DNA from: Candidatus Woesearchaeota archaeon
Lineage (GTDB): Archaea > Nanobdellota > Nanobdellia > Woesearchaeales > UBA10216
Direction of reading: 5' to 3'
NCBI GenBank assembly: GCA_016185705.1
Contig: JACPMZ010000011.1
Location: forward strand, 1 to 39,939
Length of the DNA: 39,939 nt
Program-made: the position numbers and the translations under genes
In this document: piece after piece, positions 23,168-29,629 of the stretch
Numbering within the stretch: position 1 is the first letter of the stretch
How the letters are laid out: every line of letters starts with the position of its first letter
The notes under the pieces: model-generated
Databases searched by the model: none
What the model was told of the DNA's origin: nothing
What the model saw: the letters and a program-made list of their open reading frames with translations, nothing else

Positions 23168-23347
23168 GCAGTTTGGCAGGAAGCAGGGATTTATAATTGT
23201 TTTGGCTGTGTGAAGTACACTTTCCAGTGTCCGCAAAATCAGGCGCTCTGGCAGAAGCAGGGCTGGTTGCCATTGGAAAGTTTACTTTGCAATTCCATTA
23301 ACTTTATAAACTTCAGCAGACCATTATCTGCTATCGGGGATGGACTA

Positions 23348-23569
23348 ATGGAAGCAAGGCCTTTGGATGCATTGAACGCTGCTCGCAACAAGCGCGTTAT
23401 TGTTGAATCAAAAAACAGCAGGCAGTACATTGGAGTGCTGAAGGCGTTTGACATTCACGTTAATGTTGTTCTTGATAACGCTGAAGAGCGCAGCAATGGA
23501 GAGGTTGTACGGAAGCTCGGCACTGTTTTTCTCAGGGGCGATACGATTGTTTTAATCAGCCCTGAGTAA
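23348..23569 (+). CDS. LSm/Sm-like RNA-binding protein
   Basis: The 73-residue protein shows Sm1 (RPLDALNAARNKRVIVESKN, IGVLKAFDIHVNVVLDNAEE) and Sm2 (KLGTVFLRGDTIVLISPE). Archaeal LSm proteins form heptameric rings on U-rich RNA. GGGGA lies just before the start region, and the TATA box (23303-23310) is about 42 bases upstream, so a short leader is present. ATG 23348 gives the canonical N-terminus; longer in-frame readings cross the promoter. L37e follows, the conserved archaeal pairing. Confidence 0.95.
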   Translation: MEARPLDALNAARNKRVIVESKNSRQYIGVLKAFDIHVNVVLDNAEERSNGEVVRKLGTVFLRGDTIVLISPE

Positions 23570-23603
23570 AATTTTTATATGCGCTGCAGCGTGGCTGGTC
23601 AGA

Positions 23604-23774
23604 ATGGTTAAGGGAACTCATTCAATGGGCAAGAAGTCCGGCAAGAAGAACATGATTTATTGCCGCCGCTGCGGCAAGCGGACTCTTAACACTTCCAACA
23701 GGGCGTGCAGCAGCTGCGGTTTCGGCAGGACAAAAAGGATGCGTTCCTACAGCTGGATGAAGGCGCGGAAATAA
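23604..23774 (+). CDS. rpl37e: Large ribosomal subunit protein L37e
   Basis: This 56-residue protein is eL37. MVKGTHSMGKKSGKKN is followed by a zinc ribbon CRRC (residues 20-23) and CSSC (35-38), then GFGRTKRMRSYSW, the family's signature end. A TTTTATAT box at 23573-23580 lies ~27 bases upstream of the ATG, so it can be transcribed on its own without a leader as well as behind LSm. It ends one base before the convergent dcd stop. Confidence 0.95.
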   Translation: MVKGTHSMGKKSGKKNMIYCRRCGKRTLNTSNRACSSCGFGRTKRMRSYSWMKARK

Positions 23775-23775
23775 T

Positions 23776-24348
23776 TTAATGATACTCCTCAAAATTCCTG
23801 TAAAACTGGCTTTGCTTCGGGCCGCTGTCTCCCTGGTATTTGCTGCCGAGCTTTTTGCTGCCGTACGGCACGTCAACTTCTGTGGTGAGCCGCATGAATG
23901 ATATCTGGCCTATTTTCATGCCCGGGAAAAGCTTTATTGGAAGCGGGGAGACGTTGCTTAGCTCCAGCGTCAGGGTTCCTTCGTACCCTGCGTCTATGTA
24001 GCCCGCGGTTGAGTGTATCAGCAGCCCGAGTCTGCCAAGCGAGCTTTTGCCCTCTATGCGCCCGGCTATGTCTGGCGGCATCCTTATTCTTTCCACTGTG
24101 CTGCCAAGAACGAATTCGCTCGGGTGCAGTATAAACGGGTCTCCATCGCTTACAATGACTTCGTTCATTAAGTCTTTTTGCTTTTCCCGCACGTCTATCA
24201 CAGCATGCTGCACTTTGTTGAACAGCAGGAATTTGCTGTCAAGGTGCACGTCAACGCTGTTTGGCTGCACGCATTCAGGATGGTATGGCTTCAGGATTAT
24301 TGTGCCTTTGGCTATCTCTTCCCTTATGCTTCTATCGCTCAGAATCAT
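23776..24348 (-). CDS. dcd: dCTP deaminase
   Basis: Dcd deaminates dCTP to dUTP, or in bifunctional members directly to dUMP, for dTTP synthesis. MILSDRSIREEIAKGTIIL is the typical start. The trimer and active-site blocks are NSVDVHLDSKFL, GRIEGKSSLGRLGLLIHSTA and GYIDAGYEGTLTLELSN with the catalytic Glu. The 190-residue length is normal. ATG 24348 lies inside the 3' end of the upstream kinase gene (17-base overlap), so the two are translationally coupled. Whether it is mono- or bifunctional cannot be told here. ThyX and thymidylate kinase are encoded further on. Confidence 0.93.
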   Translation of the reverse strand: MILSDRSIREEIAKGTIILKPYHPECVQPNSVDVHLDSKFLLFNKVQHAVIDVREKQKDLMNEVIVSDGDPFILHPSEFVLGSTVERIRMPPDIAGRIEGKSSLGRLGLLIHSTAGYIDAGYEGTLTLELSNVSPLPIKLFPGMKIGQISFMRLTTEVDVPYGSKKLGSKYQGDSGPKQSQFYRNFEEYH

Positions 24349-24883
24349 ACCTTTCCAGCGTAGTTTCGATTTTTTTATAAAATTTGCTGTAGCTGTTGCC
24401 AGTGTGCCATATTTTTGCGTCCGCCTTCCGCATAACTGCTGCGAGCTGCTGCCCGAACCCGCGTCCGTGCAGTTCCCTGCGTTCATGCTCTGCAAATTCT
24501 TTCAGCGTTTTGTGGTCGCGCCTGCTCATGCGCTTCTTTGCCCGTTCAAACCTTGTTTTCACTGGCGCATCAACTGCTATCAGAACAAAATTTTTCATCC
24601 TTCGCAGCTCTTCAACCTCACCAAGGTTTCTTATTGAGTCAACCACTGCATTTTTGCCTTTGATTTTTCGCTTCACAATCCTTGCAAGGTAGCCGCGTCC
24701 ATGTTTCTTCCGGTAATAATTGCCTGCTTCAATGAGGTTTCCGCGGGTGTGCTCAATTTTGCGCCTGCTCATGAGCTTTCTCAGCTCGTCAGAAAGCGAA
24801 TAGTATTTGTACCCTTTTTTTACAAGGTATTTTGCCGCGGTGCTTTTGCCGGATGCGTATGTGCCTGTTAATCCTATAATCAT
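24332..24883 (-). CDS. P-loop nucleotide kinase, UPF0200/CoaE-like
   Basis: The 183-residue protein has the P-loop GTYASGKST at residues 7-15, then SLSDELRKLMSRR and a VVDSIRNLGEVEELRRMKNF segment. The latter resembles archaeal UPF0200 and dephospho-CoA-kinase-fold proteins, some of which phosphorylate nucleotides. A basic LID-like segment KTRFERAKKRMSRRDHKTL follows. It is coupled by overlap to dCTP deaminase, which favours a deoxynucleotide kinase over a CoA enzyme. The TATTTAAA box about 26 bases upstream implies a leaderless mRNA. Confidence 0.7.
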   Translation of the reverse strand: MIIGLTGTYASGKSTAAKYLVKKGYKYYSLSDELRKLMSRRKIEHTRGNLIEAGNYYRKKHGRGYLARIVKRKIKGKNAVVDSIRNLGEVEELRRMKNFVLIAVDAPVKTRFERAKKRMSRRDHKTLKEFAEHERRELHGRGFGQQLAAVMRKADAKIWHTGNSYSKFYKKIETTLERYDSER

Positions 24884-24940
24884 GGCTGTCTGCTGTTTTG
24901 CTTTTTTAAATAGTTTGTGAATTGCAGCCAGACTGTAAGC

Positions 24941-25016
24941 CGCGCTGCTTCGCTCACCGTGGCTTTTTCTTTTACCCCCATAGTTTTAAGGGAGGGGTAA
25001 AGGGAAAAGCAGCGCG
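24941..25016. repeat. C/T-rich hairpin element, imperfect copy
   Basis: The arms GCTTTTTCTTTTACCCC (24962-24978) and 24994-25010 pair with two mismatches around a 15-base loop containing TTTTAAGG. In addition CGCGCTGCTT (24941-24950) pairs exactly with 25007-25016, so the left arm carries a ~12-base insertion. It belongs to the same family as 9693-9744 and 18889-18938 and lies in the divergent spacer between the kinase and ccdA promoters. Confidence 0.7.
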
Positions 25017-25079
25017 AAAGGGTGAGTGGCTGTTTTATTAAAACAAAACTATTTAAACCACGGCATCCTTTGTGCTTTT

Positions 25080-25811
25080 ATGGCGCGGCAGTGGAGCATT
25101 TTTTTGAACAGCGTGTTTTTCGTGCTGGGTTTCAGCTTAGTTTTTTCCTTGGTCGGCGTGCTGCTGCAGAGTGTTTTGCTTCGCAGCTCTTTTGCGGTTC
25201 AGCAGTGGCTTGGCTATGCGGGCGGCGCTGTGATTATTGTGTTCGGCATTTATCTGCTTGGGCTGATTAAGATTCCTTTTTTGGAGCGGGAGCATAAGTT
25301 AAAAGTAAGCAGGCAGTTCAGATTCAGCTATATTACGTCGTTTGTTTTCGGCGCGGCTTTTGCTGTTGGCTGGACTCCCTGCGTTGGCGCTGTTCTTGGC
25401 GGGATTCTGACGCTGGCTGTTGTTCATCCTGCGTCTGCTTTTGGCCTGCTGCTTTCCTACTCTGTTGGTCTTGGAGTGCCTTTTCTTTTGGTTGGGGTCT
25501 TCACCCAGAGGGCCTCTGGACTTATCACGAAGTTTGGTCCTAAGCTGAAGTACGTCAATTACGTGTTCGGCGTTTTTCTGATTCTGCTTGGCATTCTTGT
25601 GTTCACCAATAATCTGAGCAGGGTTGCTTCCTTTTCTTTTTTGACAGACTGGCTGCTTGCCATTGATGCAGTTACAGGAGGTTCCAGCTCGCTTAATTAC
25701 GGCATTGCTTTTGTCGCAGGTCTTGGCTCGTTCCTCAGCCCGTGCGTCATGCCGCTTATTCCCGGATTTTTGACTTACCTTGCTTCAACGGCTATAAATG
25801 GCAAAGAATAA
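25080..25811 (+). CDS. ccdA: CcdA/DsbD-type thiol transporter, apparently permuted
   Basis: CcdA passes electrons across the membrane through two Cys. Here the protein begins at what is normally helix 2 (VFFVLGFSLVFSLVGVLL), followed by VIIVFGIYLLGLIKIPFLER, GWTPCVGAVLGGIL with one active Cys, YSVGLGVPFLLVGVF and the usual last helix. Only then, at residues ~205-235, comes GLGSFLSPCVMPLIPGFLTY, which is normally helix 1 with the other active Cys. ATG 25080 is 26-27 bases after a TATTTAAA box, and no PCV helix lies upstream. It overlaps the thioredoxin gene by 14 bases. 243 residues. Confidence 0.85.
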   Translation: MARQWSIFLNSVFFVLGFSLVFSLVGVLLQSVLLRSSFAVQQWLGYAGGAVIIVFGIYLLGLIKIPFLEREHKLKVSRQFRFSYITSFVFGAAFAVGWTPCVGAVLGGILTLAVVHPASAFGLLLSYSVGLGVPFLLVGVFTQRASGLITKFGPKLKYVNYVFGVFLILLGILVFTNNLSRVASFSFLTDWLLAIDAVTGGSSSLNYGIAFVAGLGSFLSPCVMPLIPGFLTYLASTAINGKE

Positions 25812-26955
25812 ACTTGTTGCACTGATAATTGTAGTTGTCATAGTTGCAGGGCTGATTTATTATCTTGAAAGCCGGAAAGTCAGGCCTGCTGATTCTGATG
25901 ATGCCGGGCTGATAATTAGCAGCGATAATGGCAGCGGCGCTTCAGCTACCTCCAATGTTTTTTTGCCGCAGCAGAAATATGTTCCGCAGAAAGATGCTGT
26001 AAAATCAGCGCTTTATCCGGCTGCTCCTGAACTGGCAGGGATTTCCGGCTACATCAATGCCCAACCTTTCACTCTTGAGCAGCTTCGCGGAAAGGTTGTT
26101 TTGCTGGATTTCTGGACTTATTCGTGCATTAACTGCATCCGGACGCAGCCCTACCTTAATGCATGGCATAAAGCATATGCAGACGATGGCCTGGTCATTG
26201 TTGGCGTGCATACCCCTGAGTTTGAGTTTGAAAAGGATTATGGCAATGTTCAGAAAGCAGTTGGAAGTGCCGGCCTCAAGTATCCGGTAGTTCAGGACAA
26301 CAATTATGCCACATGGACTGCTTACAGAAACAGGTGGTGGCCGAGAAAATTCCTTATTGACATTGACGGCTATATTCGCTACGACCACATCGGCGAGGGC
26401 GCTTACGACGAAACCGAAGATAAGATTAAGGAGCTGCTTATGGAGCGCGCAGAAACGCTTAAGGCGCAGTTTGACATGGGCAAAAGCAGCGAGCTTGCAG
26501 GTTTTGTTGACGCTGACTTCCTCAGCAGCGGCCCTGAGACTCCTGAGATATATTTTGGCTACAAATTCACCCGCGGAAATTTTGGGAGCAAAGAATCATT
26601 TGCGCCAGAGCAGCTTAATGCTTATGCCCAGCCAGAGGATGTGATTCCTAACAAAGCGTATCTGGTTGGCAGATGGCTTAACAAAGCAGACTATTCGGAA
26701 TTAGCTGAAGCAACAGGAACAGTTTTGCTGAATTTCACAGCAACGAAAGTCAACATTGTTGCCAGTTCTGACCCTGCTTCCAATTTAACGCTGAAGCTGG
26801 ACGGCCGGAGAATAGCTCCAAACTACATTGGCGAAACAGAAGTTGGCGAAGAACGATTGTACAACATTGTTTCATTGGTCTTCAAGGAAACTCATCTCCT
26901 GGAAATAGAAGTTTCTCAGCCCGGCTTCAGGATTTACACTTTTACGTTTGGGTGA
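25798..26955 (+). CDS. DipZ/TlpA-type membrane-anchored thioredoxin
   Basis: The 385-residue protein has an N-terminal signal anchor (KLVALIIVVVIVAGLIYYLE) and a linker. A thioredoxin domain follows (residues ~80-220) with WTYSCINCIRTQPYLNAW, where CINC is the redox pair, and PRKFLIDIDGYIRYDHIGEG. The C-terminal ~150 residues are beta-rich and match the extra domain of DipZ-type proteins. In bacteria DipZ fuses CcdA to this thioredoxin; here they are separate overlapping genes. CcdA should keep this extracytoplasmic thioredoxin reduced, which could serve the Cys-rich exported proteins nearby. Confidence 0.88.
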   Translation: MAKNKLVALIIVVVIVAGLIYYLESRKVRPADSDDAGLIISSDNGSGASATSNVFLPQQKYVPQKDAVKSALYPAAPELAGISGYINAQPFTLEQLRGKVVLLDFWTYSCINCIRTQPYLNAWHKAYADDGLVIVGVHTPEFEFEKDYGNVQKAVGSAGLKYPVVQDNNYATWTAYRNRWWPRKFLIDIDGYIRYDHIGEGAYDETEDKIKELLMERAETLKAQFDMGKSSELAGFVDADFLSSGPETPEIYFGYKFTRGNFGSKESFAPEQLNAYAQPEDVIPNKAYLVGRWLNKADYSELAEATGTVLLNFTATKVNIVASSDPASNLTLKLDGRRIAPNYIGETEVGEERLYNIVSLVFKETHLLEIEVSQPGFRIYTFTFG

Positions 26956-27031
26956 TGCGGCTTCCCGGTTTCACCCTTCCCGTCAGGTCAAGGAAGGCCA
27001 AATTGGAAAACAGGAAGTGCAGCAGGCATTG

Positions 27032-27046
27032 GCAATGCGGCATTGC
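27032..27046. other. Short palindrome in the spacer after the thioredoxin gene
   Basis: GCAATGC-G-GCATTGC is a perfect inverted repeat, 77-91 bases after the thioredoxin stop. No T run follows. It might help end transcription or be chance. Confidence 0.3.
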
Positions 27047-27069
27047 AATAGTCAAAAACCAAAACATTT

Positions 27070-27128
27070 ATATATAAACTTAACTTTATACATATAAACT
27101 AAAATGGACATATATAAACTTAACTTTA
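27070..27128 (+). promoter_or_regulatory. Direct repeats flanking the MNT start (likely operator)
   Basis: The 19-mer ATATATAAACTTAACTTTA occurs at 27070-27088 and exactly again at 27110-27128, 40 bp apart, with a partial copy CATATAAACTA between. The first copy overlaps the TATA box. The second covers the first codons of the MNT gene (ATG 27104). Repeats on one face of the helix around a promoter suggest binding by the gene's own HTH domain. Confidence 0.6.
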
Positions 27129-27643
27129 CAGTCCTTGAACTTGAGATGTTTTCTTTTTTAAGCGTCAAAGCCGGGGAGAAGCTCAGCCAAAGGGAAATAG
27201 CTCATGCCCTTAATGTTTCCCCTACGGCCATCGCCAATGCAGTAAAAAATCTGGCTGTAAAGAACCTCATAAAAGCTGAAAGGACAAAAACAATTAATTT
27301 TATCTCATTTAACAGGGATAATCCAAAAGCAATAGAGCTGAAAAGGGTTGAAAACCTCAGGCAAATATACATCTCGGGCTTTTCTGACTTTCTTGAGGAA
27401 AAGCTTGCAGGTGCAACCATCATCCTGTTCGGCTCTTATGCGAGAGGAGAGGACACAAAAGCATCAGACATAGACATTGCAGTTATCGGAAGGGCAGATA
27501 AACTGCTTGACCTTAACGCATTTGAAAAAGCACTGAGCAGGCAAATAAATGTAAATTTCTACAATTCATGGAAAGACATGCATAAGCATCTGAGGAGCAA
27601 TGTCTTAAGCGGCATAACACTTCATGGCGGCGTTGAATTATGA
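27104..27643 (+). CDS. HTH-MNT nucleotidyltransferase (antitoxin-like)
   Basis: Residues ~10-65 form a winged-helix/MarR-like HTH (REIAHALNVSPTAIANAVKN). Residues ~100-179 are a minimal nucleotidyltransferase with GSYARGEDTKASDIDIAVIG, the GSxxxG...DxD motif. MNT proteins pair with HEPN toxins; in studied MntA-HepT systems MNT adenylylates the toxin. The stop overlaps the start of a HEPN gene (ATGA). The fused HTH suggests autoregulation at the duplicated 19-mer over its promoter. 179 residues. Confidence 0.88.
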   Translation: MDIYKLNFTVLELEMFSFLSVKAGEKLSQREIAHALNVSPTAIANAVKNLAVKNLIKAERTKTINFISFNRDNPKAIELKRVENLRQIYISGFSDFLEEKLAGATIILFGSYARGEDTKASDIDIAVIGRADKLLDLNAFEKALSRQINVNFYNSWKDMHKHLRSNVLSGITLHGGVEL

Positions 27644-28073
27644 AGATTGTAAAACTGTTTGAAGAGTTCATTAATGAAGGCATTGTCAGAAAAATGTCTC
27701 CGGACAAGCAGAGGGCGGAAAGCCTTTTGCTTGAATCCAAAAAAAATTAAGCTTATTGCAGAAAACAATAAAAAACATGGGCGTGGATGACGAGAATGCA
27801 AATGATTATGTTGAGTACTGCTACAACATTATAATGTTCCTTGTAAGAGCAAAAATGCTGCAGCAGGGATATGCAAGCTCAGGACAGGGAGCTCATGAGG
27901 CAGAGGTTGCTTTTGCAAGGAATATGGGTTTTGGCGAATCTGAACTTCAGCTTTTAGACCAGTTGAGATATTTTAGGAACGGAATCCTTTACTATGGCAA
28001 GCGGTTTGACGAGGGCTATGCAAAAAAGATTGTGGAATTTACTGAGAAGGTATGCAGCAAGCAAAAAATATGA
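27640..28073 (+). pseudogene. HEPN-domain protein, one-base frameshift
   Basis: The frame starts MKIVKLFEEFINEGIVRKM and stops after 36 codons at 27749, just after an A8 run (27739-27746). Adding one A restores a continuous frame through LSLLQKTIKNMGVDDENAND to the stop at 28073, about 144 residues in all. The second part contains LLDQLRYFRNGILYYGKRFD, which fits the HEPN RN-x4-H/Y active-site region. The break could be a homopolymer sequencing error, slippage-controlled expression or a true mutation. It overlaps the MNT stop (ATGA), the standard toxin-antitoxin order. Confidence 0.7.
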
Positions 28074-28343
28074 CTGAATGCGCGGTTAGCAGTAGACCAT
28101 CAATGCTCGCCATCTCCGCCTCTCAGAAGTCTTTTGGCAACGAGAGCCCTTTTGTCTCTGACACTTTATTTGTGACAAAGTAAAGCGCGTATTTTTCTCC
28201 AATCTGTGCAGGAGCAGCCCAAAAAAAACAGGAAAACCTGCGGAAAGCCCGCATGATAATGCTCTTCGGGGTTGTATGAGCTTGTCAATAAAAAGCAGCT
28301 ACTGGAAGCAAAGGCAGCTCGCAGGCAGGACTGTGCGGATTCA
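28074..28343. other. Spacer between HEPN and NikR genes
   Basis: No recognised gene. The minus strand has a 43-codon ATG frame at 28123-28254 whose end reads IGEKYALYFVTNKVSETKGL. It looks protein-like but has no clear promoter or ribosome binding site and may be a gene remnant. A T/A-rich run near 28221-28228 interrupts related frames. Confidence 0.3.
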
Positions 28344-28724
28344 TTAAGAAACAATCAGCTTGGCAAAATCAATCTTCTTGTTCGTCTGGAAGGCATCTGT
28401 CAGCTCCCGTATCTTCTCAGCGTCTCCGCCTACTACGAATATTTCCAGGCATTTGTCGTTGTCCAGCTGGTTGTGGATGTGCGTCTTTATTATGCGCTGG
28501 TGCCTGTGCCTTATTTCCGATGCCTGCTCTGTGTGCAGGTCGTCATGCATTACGAGCAGCACGCCGTCTATCAGCCCTCGCAGCTTGCTCTTGTCTTTTG
28601 TTTCTGCCATTAGCGAGCGCAGCCCGGCTCTGAGCACTTCGCTTCTTCCTGCGTATCCTTCTTCTTTAAGCGCATCTATTTCTTTCAGAATTTTTTCGCT
28701 GAGGGATATACTTATTACTGCCAT
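28344..28724 (-). CDS. nikR: NikR-type metal-responsive regulator
   Basis: NikR is a ribbon-helix-helix repressor whose ACT-like domain binds Ni(II). Residues 1-40 (MAVISISLSEKILKEIDALK, GRSEVLRAGLRSL) are the RHH domain. The C-terminal domain has RHRHQ, THIHNQLDNDKCLEIFVVGG and the Cys expected at the high-affinity Ni site (His, His-x-His, Cys). 126 residues. ATG 28724 is ~27 bases after an ATTTATAAAG box; an upstream in-frame start is rejected on that basis. It is divergent from a ZIP transporter across 94 bp. No nickel enzyme is seen in the window. Confidence 0.88.
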   Translation of the reverse strand: MAVISISLSEKILKEIDALKEEGYAGRSEVLRAGLRSLMAETKDKSKLRGLIDGVLLVMHDDLHTEQASEIRHRHQRIIKTHIHNQLDNDKCLEIFVVGGDAEKIRELTDAFQTNKKIDFAKLIVS

Positions 28725-28818
28725 GGGAACAGGTTTTAATAACTTCTTTATAAATCTTGCCATAAAATTTAATAATAAAATAGGAATATTTTAATATAAG
28801 CTGTTTCACTTTCAGGGC
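28725..28818. promoter_or_regulatory. Divergent promoter between nikR and the ZIP transporter
   Basis: This 94-bp A/T-rich spacer holds a minus-strand TATA box (about 28746-28755) for nikR and a plus-strand TTTAATATA (about 28790-28798) for the transporter, both placed for leaderless mRNAs. No standard NikR GTATGA operator is seen. A NikR site, if present, must be of another type. Confidence 0.5.
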
Positions 28819-29562
28819 ATGAGCTTATGGCTTTACACGTTGGCAAGCGTTTCCTTAGTCAGCTTGATTTCTTTTATTGGCGTTCTGACGCTTAGCTTTA
28901 GGGACGAGCAAATAAGGAAGATTCTGCTTTACCTTGTCAGCTTTTCTGCTGGCGCTTTGTTCGGCGATGCTTTTATCCATTTGCTTCCTGAGATTGTTGA
29001 GGAAACCGGTTTTGGATTAAGCATATCTGTCTATCTGATGGCAGGCATCATAACGTTTTTTGTGCTGGAGAAGATTATTGACTGGCACCACTATCATGGC
29101 TCAGAACGCCACCATCTCCATCCTTTTGCCGTAACCAATCTTGTTGGCGACGGCTTTCACAACTTTATTGACGGCCTGATTATAGGCGCAGCTTATCTGG
29201 TAAGCATTCCGGTTGGCATCGCTACTACTCTTGCTGTTATTTTCCACGAGATTCCGCAGGAGATTGGCGACTTTGGAGTGCTGCTGCACGGCGGCTTTAC
29301 TAAGGCAAAGGCGCTCTTCTTCAATTTCATTACTGCCCTGATGGCTGTTGTCGGCGCAGTGATTGCTTTAACTATCGGCGCCTATGTTGAAGGCATTACA
29401 GCAATCCTTATTCCGTTTGCTGCTGGCGGCTTCATTTACGTTGCCGGCTCTGACCTCATTCCTGAGCTGCACAAAGTCCGCCGCATTCGCCAGTCTGCGA
29501 TGCAGCTTGTTGCAATCCTGCTGGGAATACTTGTGATGATGGCTTTGGTATTGCTGGAATAA
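28819..29562 (+). CDS. ZIP-family divalent metal transporter
   Basis: ZIP proteins bring Zn, Fe or related metals into the cytoplasm. The 247-residue protein has about eight helices. The binuclear metal site is visible in NLVGDGFHNFIDGLIIGAAY (helix 4) and VIFHEIPQEIGDFGVLLHGG (helix 5). A His-rich cytoplasmic loop DWHHYHGSERHHLHP lies between helices 3 and 4. It is divergent from a NikR-like regulator, which may control it. Metal specificity cannot be read from sequence alone. Confidence 0.9.
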   Translation: MSLWLYTLASVSLVSLISFIGVLTLSFRDEQIRKILLYLVSFSAGALFGDAFIHLLPEIVEETGFGLSISVYLMAGIITFFVLEKIIDWHHYHGSERHHLHPFAVTNLVGDGFHNFIDGLIIGAAYLVSIPVGIATTLAVIFHEIPQEIGDFGVLLHGGFTKAKALFFNFITALMAVVGAVIALTIGAYVEGITAILIPFAAGGFIYVAGSDLIPELHKVRRIRQSAMQLVAILLGILVMMALVLLE

Positions 29563-29629
29563 ACGCTGCCTGATTACTGAACATCAACCCACCAAAAACA
29601 ATAAATACATTGCCTCCAGCGCAGATTCA

